Assembly: GCA_963931925.1 (NCBI GenBank)
Contig: OZ007567.1
Location: 96,168,176 to 96,232,175, forward strand
Length of the DNA: 64,000 nucleotides
Origin: Onchidella celtica
Lineage: Eukaryota > Mollusca > Gastropoda > Systellommatophora > Onchidiidae
Reading direction: 5' to 3'
This document shows, one piece after another, positions 1 through 9,700 of this stretch. The notes beneath the pieces were generated by a model. The model searched no databases and had not been told where the DNA came from. It saw only the letters and a list, made by a program, of their open reading frames with translations. Both the position numbers and the translations under genes were made by a program. Every line of letters starts with the position of its first letter. Within the stretch, counting starts at the first letter, position 1.

Positions 1-437
1 GCAATGTACAGAGAGACCGCTGCAGACCCCACCCTCATAGTACCACCTCCATCCTTTCCCACTGCTGTTCTTGTCAGATCGTGCTGGATGACGTGCTGCA
101 ACAATAATGCTCAAACTGCTTCTATTGTTAATCTTATTATCCGACATGACAAAGATTACAATGACAGCCGTGTTGCAATGCAATGTCGCTAGGGGCCTCT
201 TTCACCATCTCCCCAGATGCCCCCACAACTATGATGATTCAGATGTTGTTATTGTTGTCAGGTTGTAGTTAACGATATCAAGTTTTACTGATGATTCCAG
301 CAGCACCCGTATCATCATTAAACCGCGAGGTTTACCCTATCTTACATTCGGGGCCTAACAGATCCCAGATAGGTACACTCGCAGATAGTCTAATCACAAA
401 GCCAAATACAGAAAATACTGGGGTATGTTCACATGTT

Positions 438-500
438 CATGACACCATGCTAACAGATCATCTGCTCTATAAACACACGACAGGCTACAAACTTTGTCTC
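438..500 (+). repeat. Dispersed repeat, copy 1
   Basis: The segment starting CATGACACCATGCTAACAGA and ending ACTTTGTCTC recurs in the same orientation at 6631-6700. Both copies share the blocks CTCTATAAACACACA/G and GCTACAAACTTTGTCTC, with small indels between them. Both lie in non-coding DNA. This is probably a fragment of an interspersed element; its family is not recognised. Confidence 0.6.
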
Positions 501-1421
501 ACGCTCCCCTAACAACAGCCTCTTCATCATAACATCCCCAAACCGACTGGAAAATAGGGTAAAATATCCCTTTTTACTCCAAGGGTAAATTTCCCCTACC
601 ATGAACATTAGTTCCAATGCCTGTTCACCTGGCAGAAATGCATATTGTGTACTGCAAATGGAAAAGAATAACCACAGCATCTTCTATCTGTAGAAAGGGT
701 TGAGCTGGGAGAGAAAAAAATTCTGACCTGAGAATAACACGGTGCTGTGTGACATTTAGGCTGGAAGCAGCGTAGCTCTGTAGCTCTGTAGTCTAGCTGA
801 CCTCGCACGCACCATGCAAATGAACACGATACAAGCTGTGTTCTTGAACAGCGTCGCTGTGTGGTTCGTCTGTGACCAGCGGGCTTGCACGACTCGTCAG
901 ACGGCCCATTCAACTGTGTCGTAAAACACGTCTGTCAGAGCAGCCTCGCTTCTTGAGCATTTTCTACCGAAATCCTTCACAAGTCATCAAAATCAGCAAG
1001 AAGTAAGTATTATTAGGTGCTTTACTATTAGATATTGGTGCTAGAATCGACACCTGACCACAAAATCCCAAGAAATGCACTTTATCATACATTAAAATTT
1101 CCAATCGAAAGGTTGACCTACTTTTCACATGTAGTGAAAACTGTGGACTGTGTGCTTCTGGCCTCTGGTTCTAGAATCTAGATCTAGATTGATAGTTCAG
1201 GAATTGGGATGCAGAGGAATAATCTCTATAAAGGCCTAGATTCTAGATAGATAAATCTGATCTTGATCTTGATCTACATTTAATTTTAAAGTATTCACTA
1301 CAGAATCTATCCAAATCTCTAATAAAAAGTATCTGGTGTGCAGTGTCCATAGACAAATCTCGAAGCAAGGGCTAGGTAAGGATGAAAGTAGAAGAATTGA
1401 GGAGACTGGAATTAGTTAATT

Positions 1422-1448
1422 TAAGATAAGAAAAGATAAGATAAGATC
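1422..1448. repeat. (AAGAT)n-like pentanucleotide tract
   Basis: Repeated AAGATAAGAT units run directly into ATCAACGTTTATTG. On the - strand this reads as AATAAACGTTGAT followed by (CTTAT)n. That is the layout of a retroelement 3' end with a microsatellite tail, so this may be the 3' end of a non-LTR retroelement lying on the - strand (inference). Confidence 0.4.
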
Positions 1449-1594
1449 AACGTTTATTGTCCAGTCACTGGCACATTGGCTTGGTGTTTCATAGTACATA
1501 GTACACACATGTAGTTACATAATAATACACATAGACAGGTAGCGGTTATCCATCCATGCTGTTCGGACTACATTCATCCCTACCGCCCACGGGT

Positions 1595-1630
1595 GAGCGC
1601 GCGCGCACACACACACACACAACGCGCGCA
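1595..1630. repeat. (CG)n(CA)n microsatellite
   Basis: A GCGCGCGCGC block is followed by (CA)n and then by ACGCGCGC. The two CG blocks flanking the CA tract can pair with each other or adopt alternating purine-pyrimidine Z-DNA form. Confidence 0.8.
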
Positions 1631-1941
1631 AAATTTAATATGTCATGTATAATAAAAAGCCAAGGCACATTTGATTAAATTTATGATGATGGCAGTATGA
1701 CGCATACATGTATGCCAATTTATTGTGTACAACGTTTAATGTTAGAACCATTGCAAATTCCTAGGATAAAATGGAACTAAACGTAGTCAAAAAAAGAAAT
1801 ATGTATGAATACAGGATAGCATTTTGGTAACATGGTAAAGATAAAACAATTAAAATGTACTAGCTTTTAGACTTAAGATTGTAGTTACACTAAAACAGCA
1901 GTTCCACCAGATAAGCCTGAGGTTAAATATTTTTCTTTTTT

Positions 1942-4267
1942 ATGTCAGGAAAATTTAGAATGGCTACCGGTACCCAGTCAATGTCTGATCGGGATTTCAC
2001 TGAAAGACTAATTGAGGAAGTTAAAAAACATCCTGTCCTATACAACCCGAGGGAACCAGGGTACAAGGACCGCTTCAAGGTTGAAGCAGAATGGAAAGCA
2101 GTAGCCTCTTGCGCGGGTTGCACAGGTGAGATTTCAAAGCTAGTTTATTTAGGCCTACAATCTCAGTATTTTTCAACTGTGCTCAGAAAGTCAGAACAGG
2201 ACCTGGCAACACTTTTATTTTAACCAATAAAAAAAATAATTATCTTAAGCTTAAATGATTTTTTATCCAAACCCGACTGTATGCTTATAATATATTAATA
2301 AATATAATAATAATAATAATAATAATAATGTTACTGCAGCCTTCCCTCAGAAAGAAAAATGAGCTCAAGGCGCTTTACTCATCATATATTTTCACAGATG
2401 CATAATATGCTTAAACATTTTTGATATTGAAAAGAAAAAATACATATTATACTTATAGATCTGTACATATGTACATACTTTATTTATGCATTTGCAGCAG
2501 GGCGAACATGAGCCCTTTCATACTGCCAGGGGACAGCAAGGCCTGTCATGAAGAGATTTGCAAATTTCTCTCGCACTACCATTGCCTCTTGGGTTGGCCT
2601 TCCGGTACTGGACATGGACCTTTCTGTACCGTGTTGTAGCTGGAAGAGGTTTTCATCTGTTGATGCTTCCTCGGCAGCAGAATCCACACTCGCAGGTTGT
2701 CGTCTCCGCACAAAATTATGGAGTATGCAGCACGCTAGTACAACTTTCCTAGCATTGTCAGGGTTGATCCTCAGAGTTGTCTTTAAAATCCCCCACCTCT
2801 GTGCCATTATGCCGAAAGCACACTCCACAATCCGCCGTGCCCTCGACAACCTGTAATTAAAAATCCTACGTACGTCATCAAGCCCTCTGGCAGGAAAGGG
2901 TCTCATGATGTTTGGGTGAAGTGGATACGCCTCATCAGCCACAAACACGTATGGCAAGACTTCTCCCATAATCTCATCAGGTTGTGGGAGAGGCAGCTGC
3001 TGCTGTACTAAAGCCTTACCAAAGGAAGAATGTCTCAGTATCCCACCATCCGAGTGCCTTCCTGAATCCCCTACATCAACTGCAAGGAAGTTGGCTTTTG
3101 CGTCAGCCACACCTTGCAAAACAATAGAAAAATGTTTTTTATAGTTAAAAAAAGCACTTCCAGAGTTGGGGGGGCATTCAATGTTTATATGCTTCCCATC
3201 CACTGCTCCCAAACAATGGGGAAACTGCCAAATGTTTTCAAAGGCATTTGCTTCTTCCTTCAGAGTCTCCTCAGTAGGGCGAGGCATTTCCTTGTCCAAC
3301 AGTTTCTGCCAGAGACATTCGCATGTGTCGTACACAATGCTGCGCACAGTGCTGTCGCCCATTCGGAACTGGTAGTGCAAGCTCCTTGCACTTTCTCCAG
3401 TGGCAAGATATCTGGAAGGGAAAAAAAGATGTTGAAAGTTCCTAAATTTGTGTTTGCATGATACATATATATATCATGCTCCAGCCTTACTTCTCTACAG
3501 CACAACCCATTCCCTCAATTGCAACACTCCCTGTAGTACCATATTATCTATTCTGACAGGGACTGACTGTACCCATGTAAACCATGATTCTGCCAACTTA
3601 TGGGTTAAAAAAAAATATTATTCTACATAACATCTTTTTACTTTCACTTTCAGCTGATTCTGCCAAGAAAAGGTGGCAGAATTTGAGAGGCTCATACAGC
3701 CGAAGTCGGTCAAGCCAGAATCTACCCAGTGGCTCAGGTGCACCTGGGAAAAAGAAGCCCCAGTTTTACCTGGCTCAACAGATGAGCTTCCTGGAGCCAC
3801 ACATGCAGCATGGCTCTATGCTGGGCAATTTAGGCTCCTCCGAGCCTGAGCCACTGTGGGAGGAGGGCGCCTCGGTGAGTGGCAGCCAGGGTGACTTTGA
3901 GGAAACCACTCCCAGCACATCATCCCCATCCCCTTCACCATCTGACGAGCTAGAGTCACAGCCTCTGGAACCAGCCACACCTGCCCCTGTCAACAAACAG
4001 CGGAAGAGAGCGACCCCTACTCCCGAAAAAGATGACCTCTTCAAGGAGAAGGCGGCCCGCTTCTTGGAAGCAAAGATGCAAGACAGTGCATCAAACTCAA
4101 TGCACAAAGAAGACCTCGAGAGTCTCAGGGGCCTTCTGCCTCACATGGCCACCCTCTCGGGTAGGAGGAAAAGGACCTACCTCCGCAAAATTTACAATTT
4201 ATTGTTTGAGATGGTGGAGGAGGAGGAAGATGAAAATGCTGCTAGTGCTACTATTGTGTATATTTGA
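1942..4267 (+). CDS. MADF-BESS DNA-binding protein of a PIF/Harbinger transposon
   Basis: This is a spliced two-exon gene with exon 1 at 1942-2125 and exon 2 at 3654-4267. The joins are CACAG|GTGAG and TTTCAG|CTGAT, phase 1, and the product is 265 aa. Residues about 15-85 form a MADF (Myb/SANT-like) domain split by the intron; exon 1 gives DRDFTERLIEEVKKHP and exon 2 opens with SAKKRWQNLRGSY. A Ser/Pro/Glu-rich linker follows, then a BESS-like C-terminus (DLESLRGLLPHMATLSGRRK) and an acidic tail. Harbinger transposons are known to encode a Myb-like partner of this kind that helps the transposase reach and bind DNA. No internal stop is seen. ATTAAA near 4290 could serve as the poly(A) signal. 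Its intron contains exon 2 of the opposite-strand transposase. The start is the first in-frame Met; a Met seven codons downstream is also possible. Confidence 0.85.
2312..2376 (-). repeat. Retroelement-like tail with (ATT)n, in the MADF intron
   Basis: Read on the - strand, this is GAGTAAAGCGCCTTGAGCTC, then further unique sequence, then (ATT)n. Sequences with an AAAGCGC motif followed by an ATT microsatellite are common 3' ends of interspersed repeats in marine invertebrates (general knowledge). A related + strand copy lies at 42388-42450. The (AAT)n run is at 2312-2330. Confidence 0.4.
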
Positions 4268-5212
4268 TTTTTTGTTAAATTGTTTGTGTTATTAAAAGAT
4301 ATATTTGCAAGACTTTTTTGTTTTTATCAGTCTCCCAGAATATCATTGCTATGCAGTTTTTAAATTGCTTATATATTCAAATTAACATTCATACTAATCA
4401 CAGCATTTAATAGCTTCAATATTATTAATTAATAACTAACAAGACATTGCAGATTTGTGACCTGATTCTTCGATTCGGCATCAAAGTCGATTTTGGGTGT
4501 TTTGAGTTATTGCATAAAATTGCATAAAACCGCGGGGACAGTATAATGCACACACACACACACACAAAAGAAACAACAACAAAAATAAGCTGATAAGCAC
4601 ACAAGTCAAACCAAAACAATGTTATTTATCATTACATGAAACCTGGAATGGCCGAAAGTAGTCTACAAAGGGGGTGTCGATGGCCGAGCGGTAGTGCGCC
4701 CGCCTTTTGACGAGGAGATCCTGTGTTCGAATCCGTGGAGGTTTACTGAGATTTTTTTCGGAGTTTTCATGGCTCCGACCCCGTCCTATTGGAGATGTAC
4801 CTTAAATTCGAAGGTTCTGCCTCGTAAATGACCTTACAGTGTTGCATGTGGCGTTAAACCAAAACTTAACAAAAACTTACCTAAGGGTCAATAGAAGTCT
4901 TTCTCGTGGGGGTATTGCCCGCTGAAAGTTGGTGTCTGGCTTTCGAATATCATCTTGCACAGCAGTCAAGAGCTCCTCGAAAGCGACTCTGCTCATCCGA
5001 GTATAATTATGAAATTTATCCTCATCATCACACAGTTGAGGATACAGCTTGGACATGACCCCTCTGTGCTCTCTCTCTTTGTTTATTGGGTGTGCGCGAA
5101 AGCGTCGCTTTCTTTTTCCATCCGAAAGCAAATACAGTGCAAGACCGATTCCAACATCTTCGTCTGATGATGAAGCCATTGTGATACTGATACTCACTCC
5201 AACTGCACTCAA
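2484..5212 (-). CDS. PIF/Harbinger transposase (HARBI1-like, DDE_Tnp_4 fold)
   Basis: This is a spliced two-exon gene with exon 1 at 5212-4881 and exon 2 at 3411-2484. The joins are CTTAG|GTAAGT and CTTCCAG|ATATC, phase 2. The product is 419 aa, or 408 aa if translation starts at the better-placed Met at 5179 (MASSSDEDVG). The N-terminal helical region runs across the join as LLLTLRYLATGESARSLHYQ, the usual helix-turn-helix part of this family. Catalytic-domain landmarks are GAVDGKHINIECP (Asp about 182), GDSGRHSDGGIL (Asp about 232), VFVADEAYPLHP (about 263-276) and FNYRLSRARRIVECAFG (Glu about 307). Which acidic residue completes the triad cannot be fixed by eye. The length fits active Harbinger transposases (about 350-450 aa), and there is no frameshift or stop. 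The stop codon overlaps an AATAAA signal (2479-2484). Confidence 0.9.
4548..4566. repeat. (CA)n microsatellite
   Basis: A short (CA)9 tract in the intron of the transposase gene, followed by an A-rich stretch. Confidence 0.85.
4671..4873 (+). mobile_element. tRNA-derived SINE
   Basis: The head contains an excellent RNA polymerase III A box (TGGCCGAGCGG, 4681-4691) and B box (GTTCGAATCC, 4725-4734). Spacing and flanks resemble a tRNA-Ser/Leu-type gene, but it does not fold as an intact tRNA. A unique body follows, with TTTTTTCGGAGTTTTCATGG and CCTCGTAAATGACCTTACAG, ending in GTGGCGTTAAACC and an A-rich tail. The total is about 200 bp. It lies inside the HARBI1-like intron, antisense to it, and its tail ends only a few bases before the splice donor at 4880. 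Confidence 0.75.
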
Positions 5213-5440
5213 TTCGAAATCTAGGTCAACTGAGCCTGTTGCGGGGGGGCCGCGGTTACACGGTACCTAAAAATAGCAAGGCAGCCCTGTCAGTTACAGA
5301 CGCCGCAGACGATAACCCAATGTGCGGCTGGGGTGACACGCGGCCAGCGTGCTTCGCGCTAGCGCAGACACAGACCTACAGAGCTACACTGGGACCGGCT
5401 TTATTCTCGGGTCACGCTATTACGGTTCGATATAACTGAC
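5213..5440 (-). promoter_or_regulatory. GC-rich 5' flank of the transposase gene
   Basis: This stretch is clearly richer in GC and CpG than its surroundings: GCGGGGGGGCCGCGG at 5229-5243, then several GCGC and CGCGG motifs to about 5370. It lies immediately upstream of the transposase start and probably contains its promoter and the right end of the transposon. No TATA box is obvious, and I could not place the terminal inverted repeat. Confidence 0.35.
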
Positions 5441-6300
5441 ATAAGGTGGACAGGTATCACGAACAGCGTTTCGTCAAAAAAAAACTTTTATTCTGTTAAG
5501 CTATGACTGTATGAGGTGGGGGTGGAAGGAGGGGACTGCACCGAGGAAAAGCGTATCACTCAAAACAAATAAATAGCGGTCTGAAAGATTTTCGCCAGGA
5601 AAACTTAAAAACATAAATGGCCCGTTTAGAAGAAAGCGAAGCAAAACCAAAAAGTTTCGCCTACTCACTTGTCACATATTTTATTCTATTACTTATTTAT
5701 TTTCCGTATTTACTCTATTCATTTTTTTCCTCCTTGTTTGCTTAATTCTTTCTTTGGTTCTTCGTCATGTTCTCTCTTTTCTTTTCTTAATATTTCTTCC
5801 TCCTTCGTCTACTTCGCTTCCATTATTTTCTGCTGTTGATTTTTCATTCTCTGTTGGGTTCCTCACTCTTCCTTTTCCATCCACTTCGTGTTTTCCCCTC
5901 GGGAAATTTAAACTGAGATACATTGCCATCCAATCCGCTGAAAAAGTGTAAATAAAATCATTCTCGATCTTACTTCAGTTTTATGAGTATCAGACCTGGA
6001 TCTTTTTTTTTTTTTTTCCCGCTGCATCAGCTTCCTCCTTCAGAATAAAGACGTATGAGATGCTTAGCGAGAAAGAGACACGAAGGGAAGCATTTGAAGG
6101 AACAGAAATGACTCTCTAGCAACTTCAAACGGCATACTCAATAAATGCGATTCTATATTTATGAAGAGTCAGGTCTTTCAAGTGTAAATCCGATCTAGGT
6201 TTCTTTGAATAGCTGGCGAAACTAGTGTAAAAATAAACACGCGTGGCATATAAACATTAAAAAACAGCCACAACAACCTTAATCCCGTGTAATATTTAAC
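5441..6300. other. Non-coding, T-rich DNA
   Basis: No gene is seen. The part at 5680-5880 is pyrimidine-rich on the + strand (TTC/TTT/CTT repeats), and there is a T16 run near 6003-6018. Confidence 0.6.
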
Positions 6301-6320
6301 ACTCTCAACTTAACCTGAAA

Positions 6321-6365
6321 GCTCTCTCTCTTTCTCGCTCTCTCTCTCTCTGTCTCTCTCTCTCG
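6321..6365. repeat. (CT)n microsatellite
   Basis: An interrupted CT dinucleotide tract that borders the 106-bp tandem duplication to its right. CT/GT tetranucleotide runs also sit at the ends of both duplicated units. Confidence 0.8.
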
Positions 6366-6370
6366 CTCTG

Positions 6371-6550
6371 TAGGGGGTGGGAGCACCGAGATCGGAAGAC
6401 AGGCTTACAGGACATTGTTCTTGACACAGAGATCTGGCAATGCAAGTCTGTCTCTTTCTCTCGCTCTATAGGGGGGTGGGGGTGGGGGCACCGAGATCGG
6501 AAGACAGGCTTACAGGACATTGTTCTTGACACAGAGATCTGGTAATGCAA

Positions 6551-6560
<10 letters not shown>
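6371..6560 (+). repeat. 106-bp tandem duplication
   Basis: Two nearly identical copies have the core GCACCGAGATCGGAAGACAG, starting at 6382 and 6488 (period 106). They run through GCTTACAGGACATTGTTCTT and GACACAGAGATCTGG to AATGCAAGTCTGTCT. Copies differ by one base in the core (GGCAATG versus GGTAATG) and in the length of the G and CT runs. This suggests a recent duplication mediated by the flanking CT repeats. Confidence 0.85.
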
Positions 6561-6581
<21 letters not shown>

Positions 6582-6630
6582 GTTTTTGCGTGATGACCAA
6601 AAAGAAACCTTGTCCTTCCTAGGTTCCCTA

Positions 6631-6701
6631 CATGACACCATGCTAACAGATAAAATAATATGCTCTATAAACACACATGTCAAGCTACAAACTTTGTCTC
6701 A
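6631..6701 (+). repeat. Dispersed repeat, copy 2
   Basis: This is the second copy of the element at 438-500, in the same orientation, with an 8-9 bp insertion near AAAATAATATGCTC. Confidence 0.6.
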
Positions 6702-9700
6702 TCTCTACCATCTCTCACACTGCAACCTGTGCACTCGAATGCACGCGTGCCATCTTGTACTCCTCCATACAGACCTGACTAGGCGACAACAGGCAGACAA
6801 TATGAGTGAAAGATGCCAACATTTGCCCTTCAGAAACCTGCAAGTGCCTGGGATCTCTGATAGATCAAACTTGACATTTCATAACCGGTAGGCAACAAAG
6901 GAGGGCATGCGGTGCAAACCCACTCACTTTCTCTACATCTATATCACTCCCTCACATACAAACACCCTCCGATCAATGTAAAACAGTCAGTTATAATGCC
7001 AGCTGATGCCAAAAAGACATTTTGATAACGACTCAGATAAAGATGTGTGCACTTGCCTAACTTACCTAGCTATGGTATCATGCTCCTGGCTACAAACACT
7101 GATAAATTAATGCACAGACAAAGACAGAATTTTGAGTGAGGCTGATGGAGATAAATACTTGATGCTTTGGGTTTTTTTTTTTTTCTTTTGAAATATTTCT
7201 ATCTGCTTCATAAACCGGTAGACTTCACTTTCTCTCTCCCCTCACCCACCCATCCAACCTCCCATAATTGCTTGTCTCAGTGATATCAAGGTAATTAGTA
7301 GTGAGAATAGAACTTAGGTGAAGACAATGAAAATGGTGGAAATAATGGTGATAATAACGGTCCTGGTACCGTCCTTGCCCAATCTAACAATCTTTCCAAT
7401 TTTGCTCGTTTTTTTTTTCTTCCCTTCCCTATTACCTTCTTTTATTTCTGTCACGTGCCAGTTGCCGGCGTTGATCCCCTGATGATAATACTGACTGCGT
7501 CTTACAGACCCAAGATACCTCTCCACTCTCACCCCCCCCCCCAAATCCCCTTTCTTTCTCGTTGACAAAATTCATCCCTCCCCTACACCTTACTAATCAT
7601 CCCACCCAATGTCTAATCCAGTTTATCAAAGCGCTTGGATTACACATAAAAATCATAATTACCTCGATAGATGTATTAAATTCAATCTCTTGACACAGGA
7701 AAACAAAATCTTCTATTCAAACAACAATTCTTCAACCAGCGATCGATCTGGTATTCAGCAACGTTAGACATGCTTCCGCAATGTCTGCATGCTAGGGTGA
7801 GTACATGCTTGCAGTTGCAATGACGGGCAGAATTGATGAAGAGGGAAGGGGGGGGTGGAAGGAGGTGGAAAATGAAGGGATGGAAGGAAACGAGAAGGTC
7901 AGAGCGCTCGCCAGTGTTGACACGTAACGTATCACATGATGTCAAGCCATGCTGACAAGCAGAGAATCGATTGAAAGATTAGCACTGCACAGTTTACAAA
8001 CCTCTCCCATCCGAGAGTTCCCACTATCTCTCCGACTCACTTCCTACAAACGACAGTCAAGATCAGATAAGTCTTCTCTATATCTTTACCATGAGTTATT
8101 TTCTCGTTTCCTTCGCCCGTCTTGCCCCATTATATCTGCGACACATCAGAGTGCTTTCCGTTTAGGATCGCTATTCCCTGGCACGCCCTCCTTTTATCTC
8201 TTTCTTCTTCTTAATTACCCTATCCTTAATCAGGACCTTAAAATTTAAGCTTGGCACTGCTCTCAAGCATTACTCATCTCGCGGAGAGTTCAACAAGGCC
8301 CAGACCGTGACGGGGTAAATTTTACTTGCCTATTTGTGTATCTACCCAACCATCCATCCACCCACCCATCTAATCATCCATGCATTCATATACCCACCCG
8401 TATTATATCCACATATCCATACATCTATCCATCCACCCACCCATCTGTCATGATCACATTAGGATCATAAATGCCGTGCTAGGTCACGACGTCAGTGAGT
8501 TAATTTTTACGATCTTGTTGATTATAACCAGCGTAATTTGTCCTTGAGCTGTTCTCGTGAACAGTTTGTTTTGAAACACCTTTTTTCTGATAGATGGAGA
8601 GAAGGAGGGGCGAGACAGAATAAATGTATAGCTAGGAATGACAGAGCAGTTTTCGACCCCGTGATTTTGATTAACATAGATAAGGGGCGAGTAAAGGTAG
8701 TTTATTTAGACGCTTAGTTGGCGTTCGGAAATTCGTGCATAAGAGTAGAAAGCACGGGGTTTGAAGATTTTAGTAGTTAATCTTTCGCATTTTAAATTTT
8801 GTCTAGACCGTAAAATTGACCTTGATTTGGCGCAAGGCCGTGACAAGCATAAATTAATATTGCAGGCTGAGCTCCAGCGACTGCACCAATCAAATGTATG
8901 AATCTGGACGGAAGGTCGAGACATAGCTTTAGTATTTAAACCCGTGCAGAGCTTAGATAGAGGCCACATGTAGACAATCCATTTACAAAGTGGACCGCGA
9001 TAGTCCTCAGCCAGATGAGAGACATAGAGACGCAGTTGAGCAGTCCATATTGTGAGGAGCGTGATGTTTTAAAGCTCCAGAGCCTAAGCTACTTGGTTTG
9101 ATATGAACCCACAGCTTTTACATCCAGCGCTCTCACTCCCAGTGAGGGCCGCATGGTGAGAGTCCATACTAATTTGTAATGATGAAAGTGAACCGTTCTA
9201 CTTACTTTTGAAGACAGTTTCAGAGCTACCGTGAGACAACGCATGGTTGTACAAGCATTCTCCATGGCGTGTCTAGAGGAAATGTCCATATCATAACATG
9301 TCTCATTGAATTAATAGAATTTAAACTGTTATATCCGTCGCCACGTGCGCGGATTCTATTTGGCATCTAACTCATATGACCTGCAAGTAGTTAGAGTGAA
9401 TAAGTTAGTCTTTATAGAAAGCTGTAGTTTCATTAGTTAGATTCAGTTGCCTTTGAATTGATATTTATATTTATAATTATATTTGTTACATTAATTCCTG
9501 TAATTAAACTGCCCTACAGTTCTGCTAAAAATCAAAGCAATTGATTTATTTAGTTTTTAGAGTGCAAGTATTTTTTTTTGTATGTTCGTCGATTGTGGGA
9601 GCGGACCTCGAAAGAGTGTCAGTCGAATTCTCCCCATCTAACCCACATCGCGACACCATCCATCCCGTTAGTCCGTCCGCCCGTCCATCCATTCATCCAT

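Larger units (their letters stand above)
1..1921. other. Non-coding DNA left of the Harbinger unit
   Basis: No gene can be supported here. Short open frames lack domains, splice context or codon bias. The stretch holds one copy of a dispersed repeat (438-500), AT-rich DNA with several palindromic TCTAGA/AGATCT motifs near 1170-1240, and the simple repeats listed separately. The left end of the Harbinger transposon should lie somewhere in 1400-1930, but I could not find a terminal inverted repeat that matches the right side. Confidence 0.6.

Noticed and set aside
2548-2856. + strand frames of 60-102 codons across 2.5-3.4 kb
   Set aside because: They are antisense shadows of transposase exon 2.
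4681-4740. A functional tRNA gene with perfect A and B boxes
   Set aside because: The acceptor and anticodon stems do not form, and the sequence continues into a SINE body and tail.
6389-6398. AGATCGGAAG in both copies of the tandem duplication, resembling the start of a sequencing adapter
   Set aside because: The match ends after about 11 bases, and both copies continue with the same genomic sequence. Coincidence is the simpler explanation.
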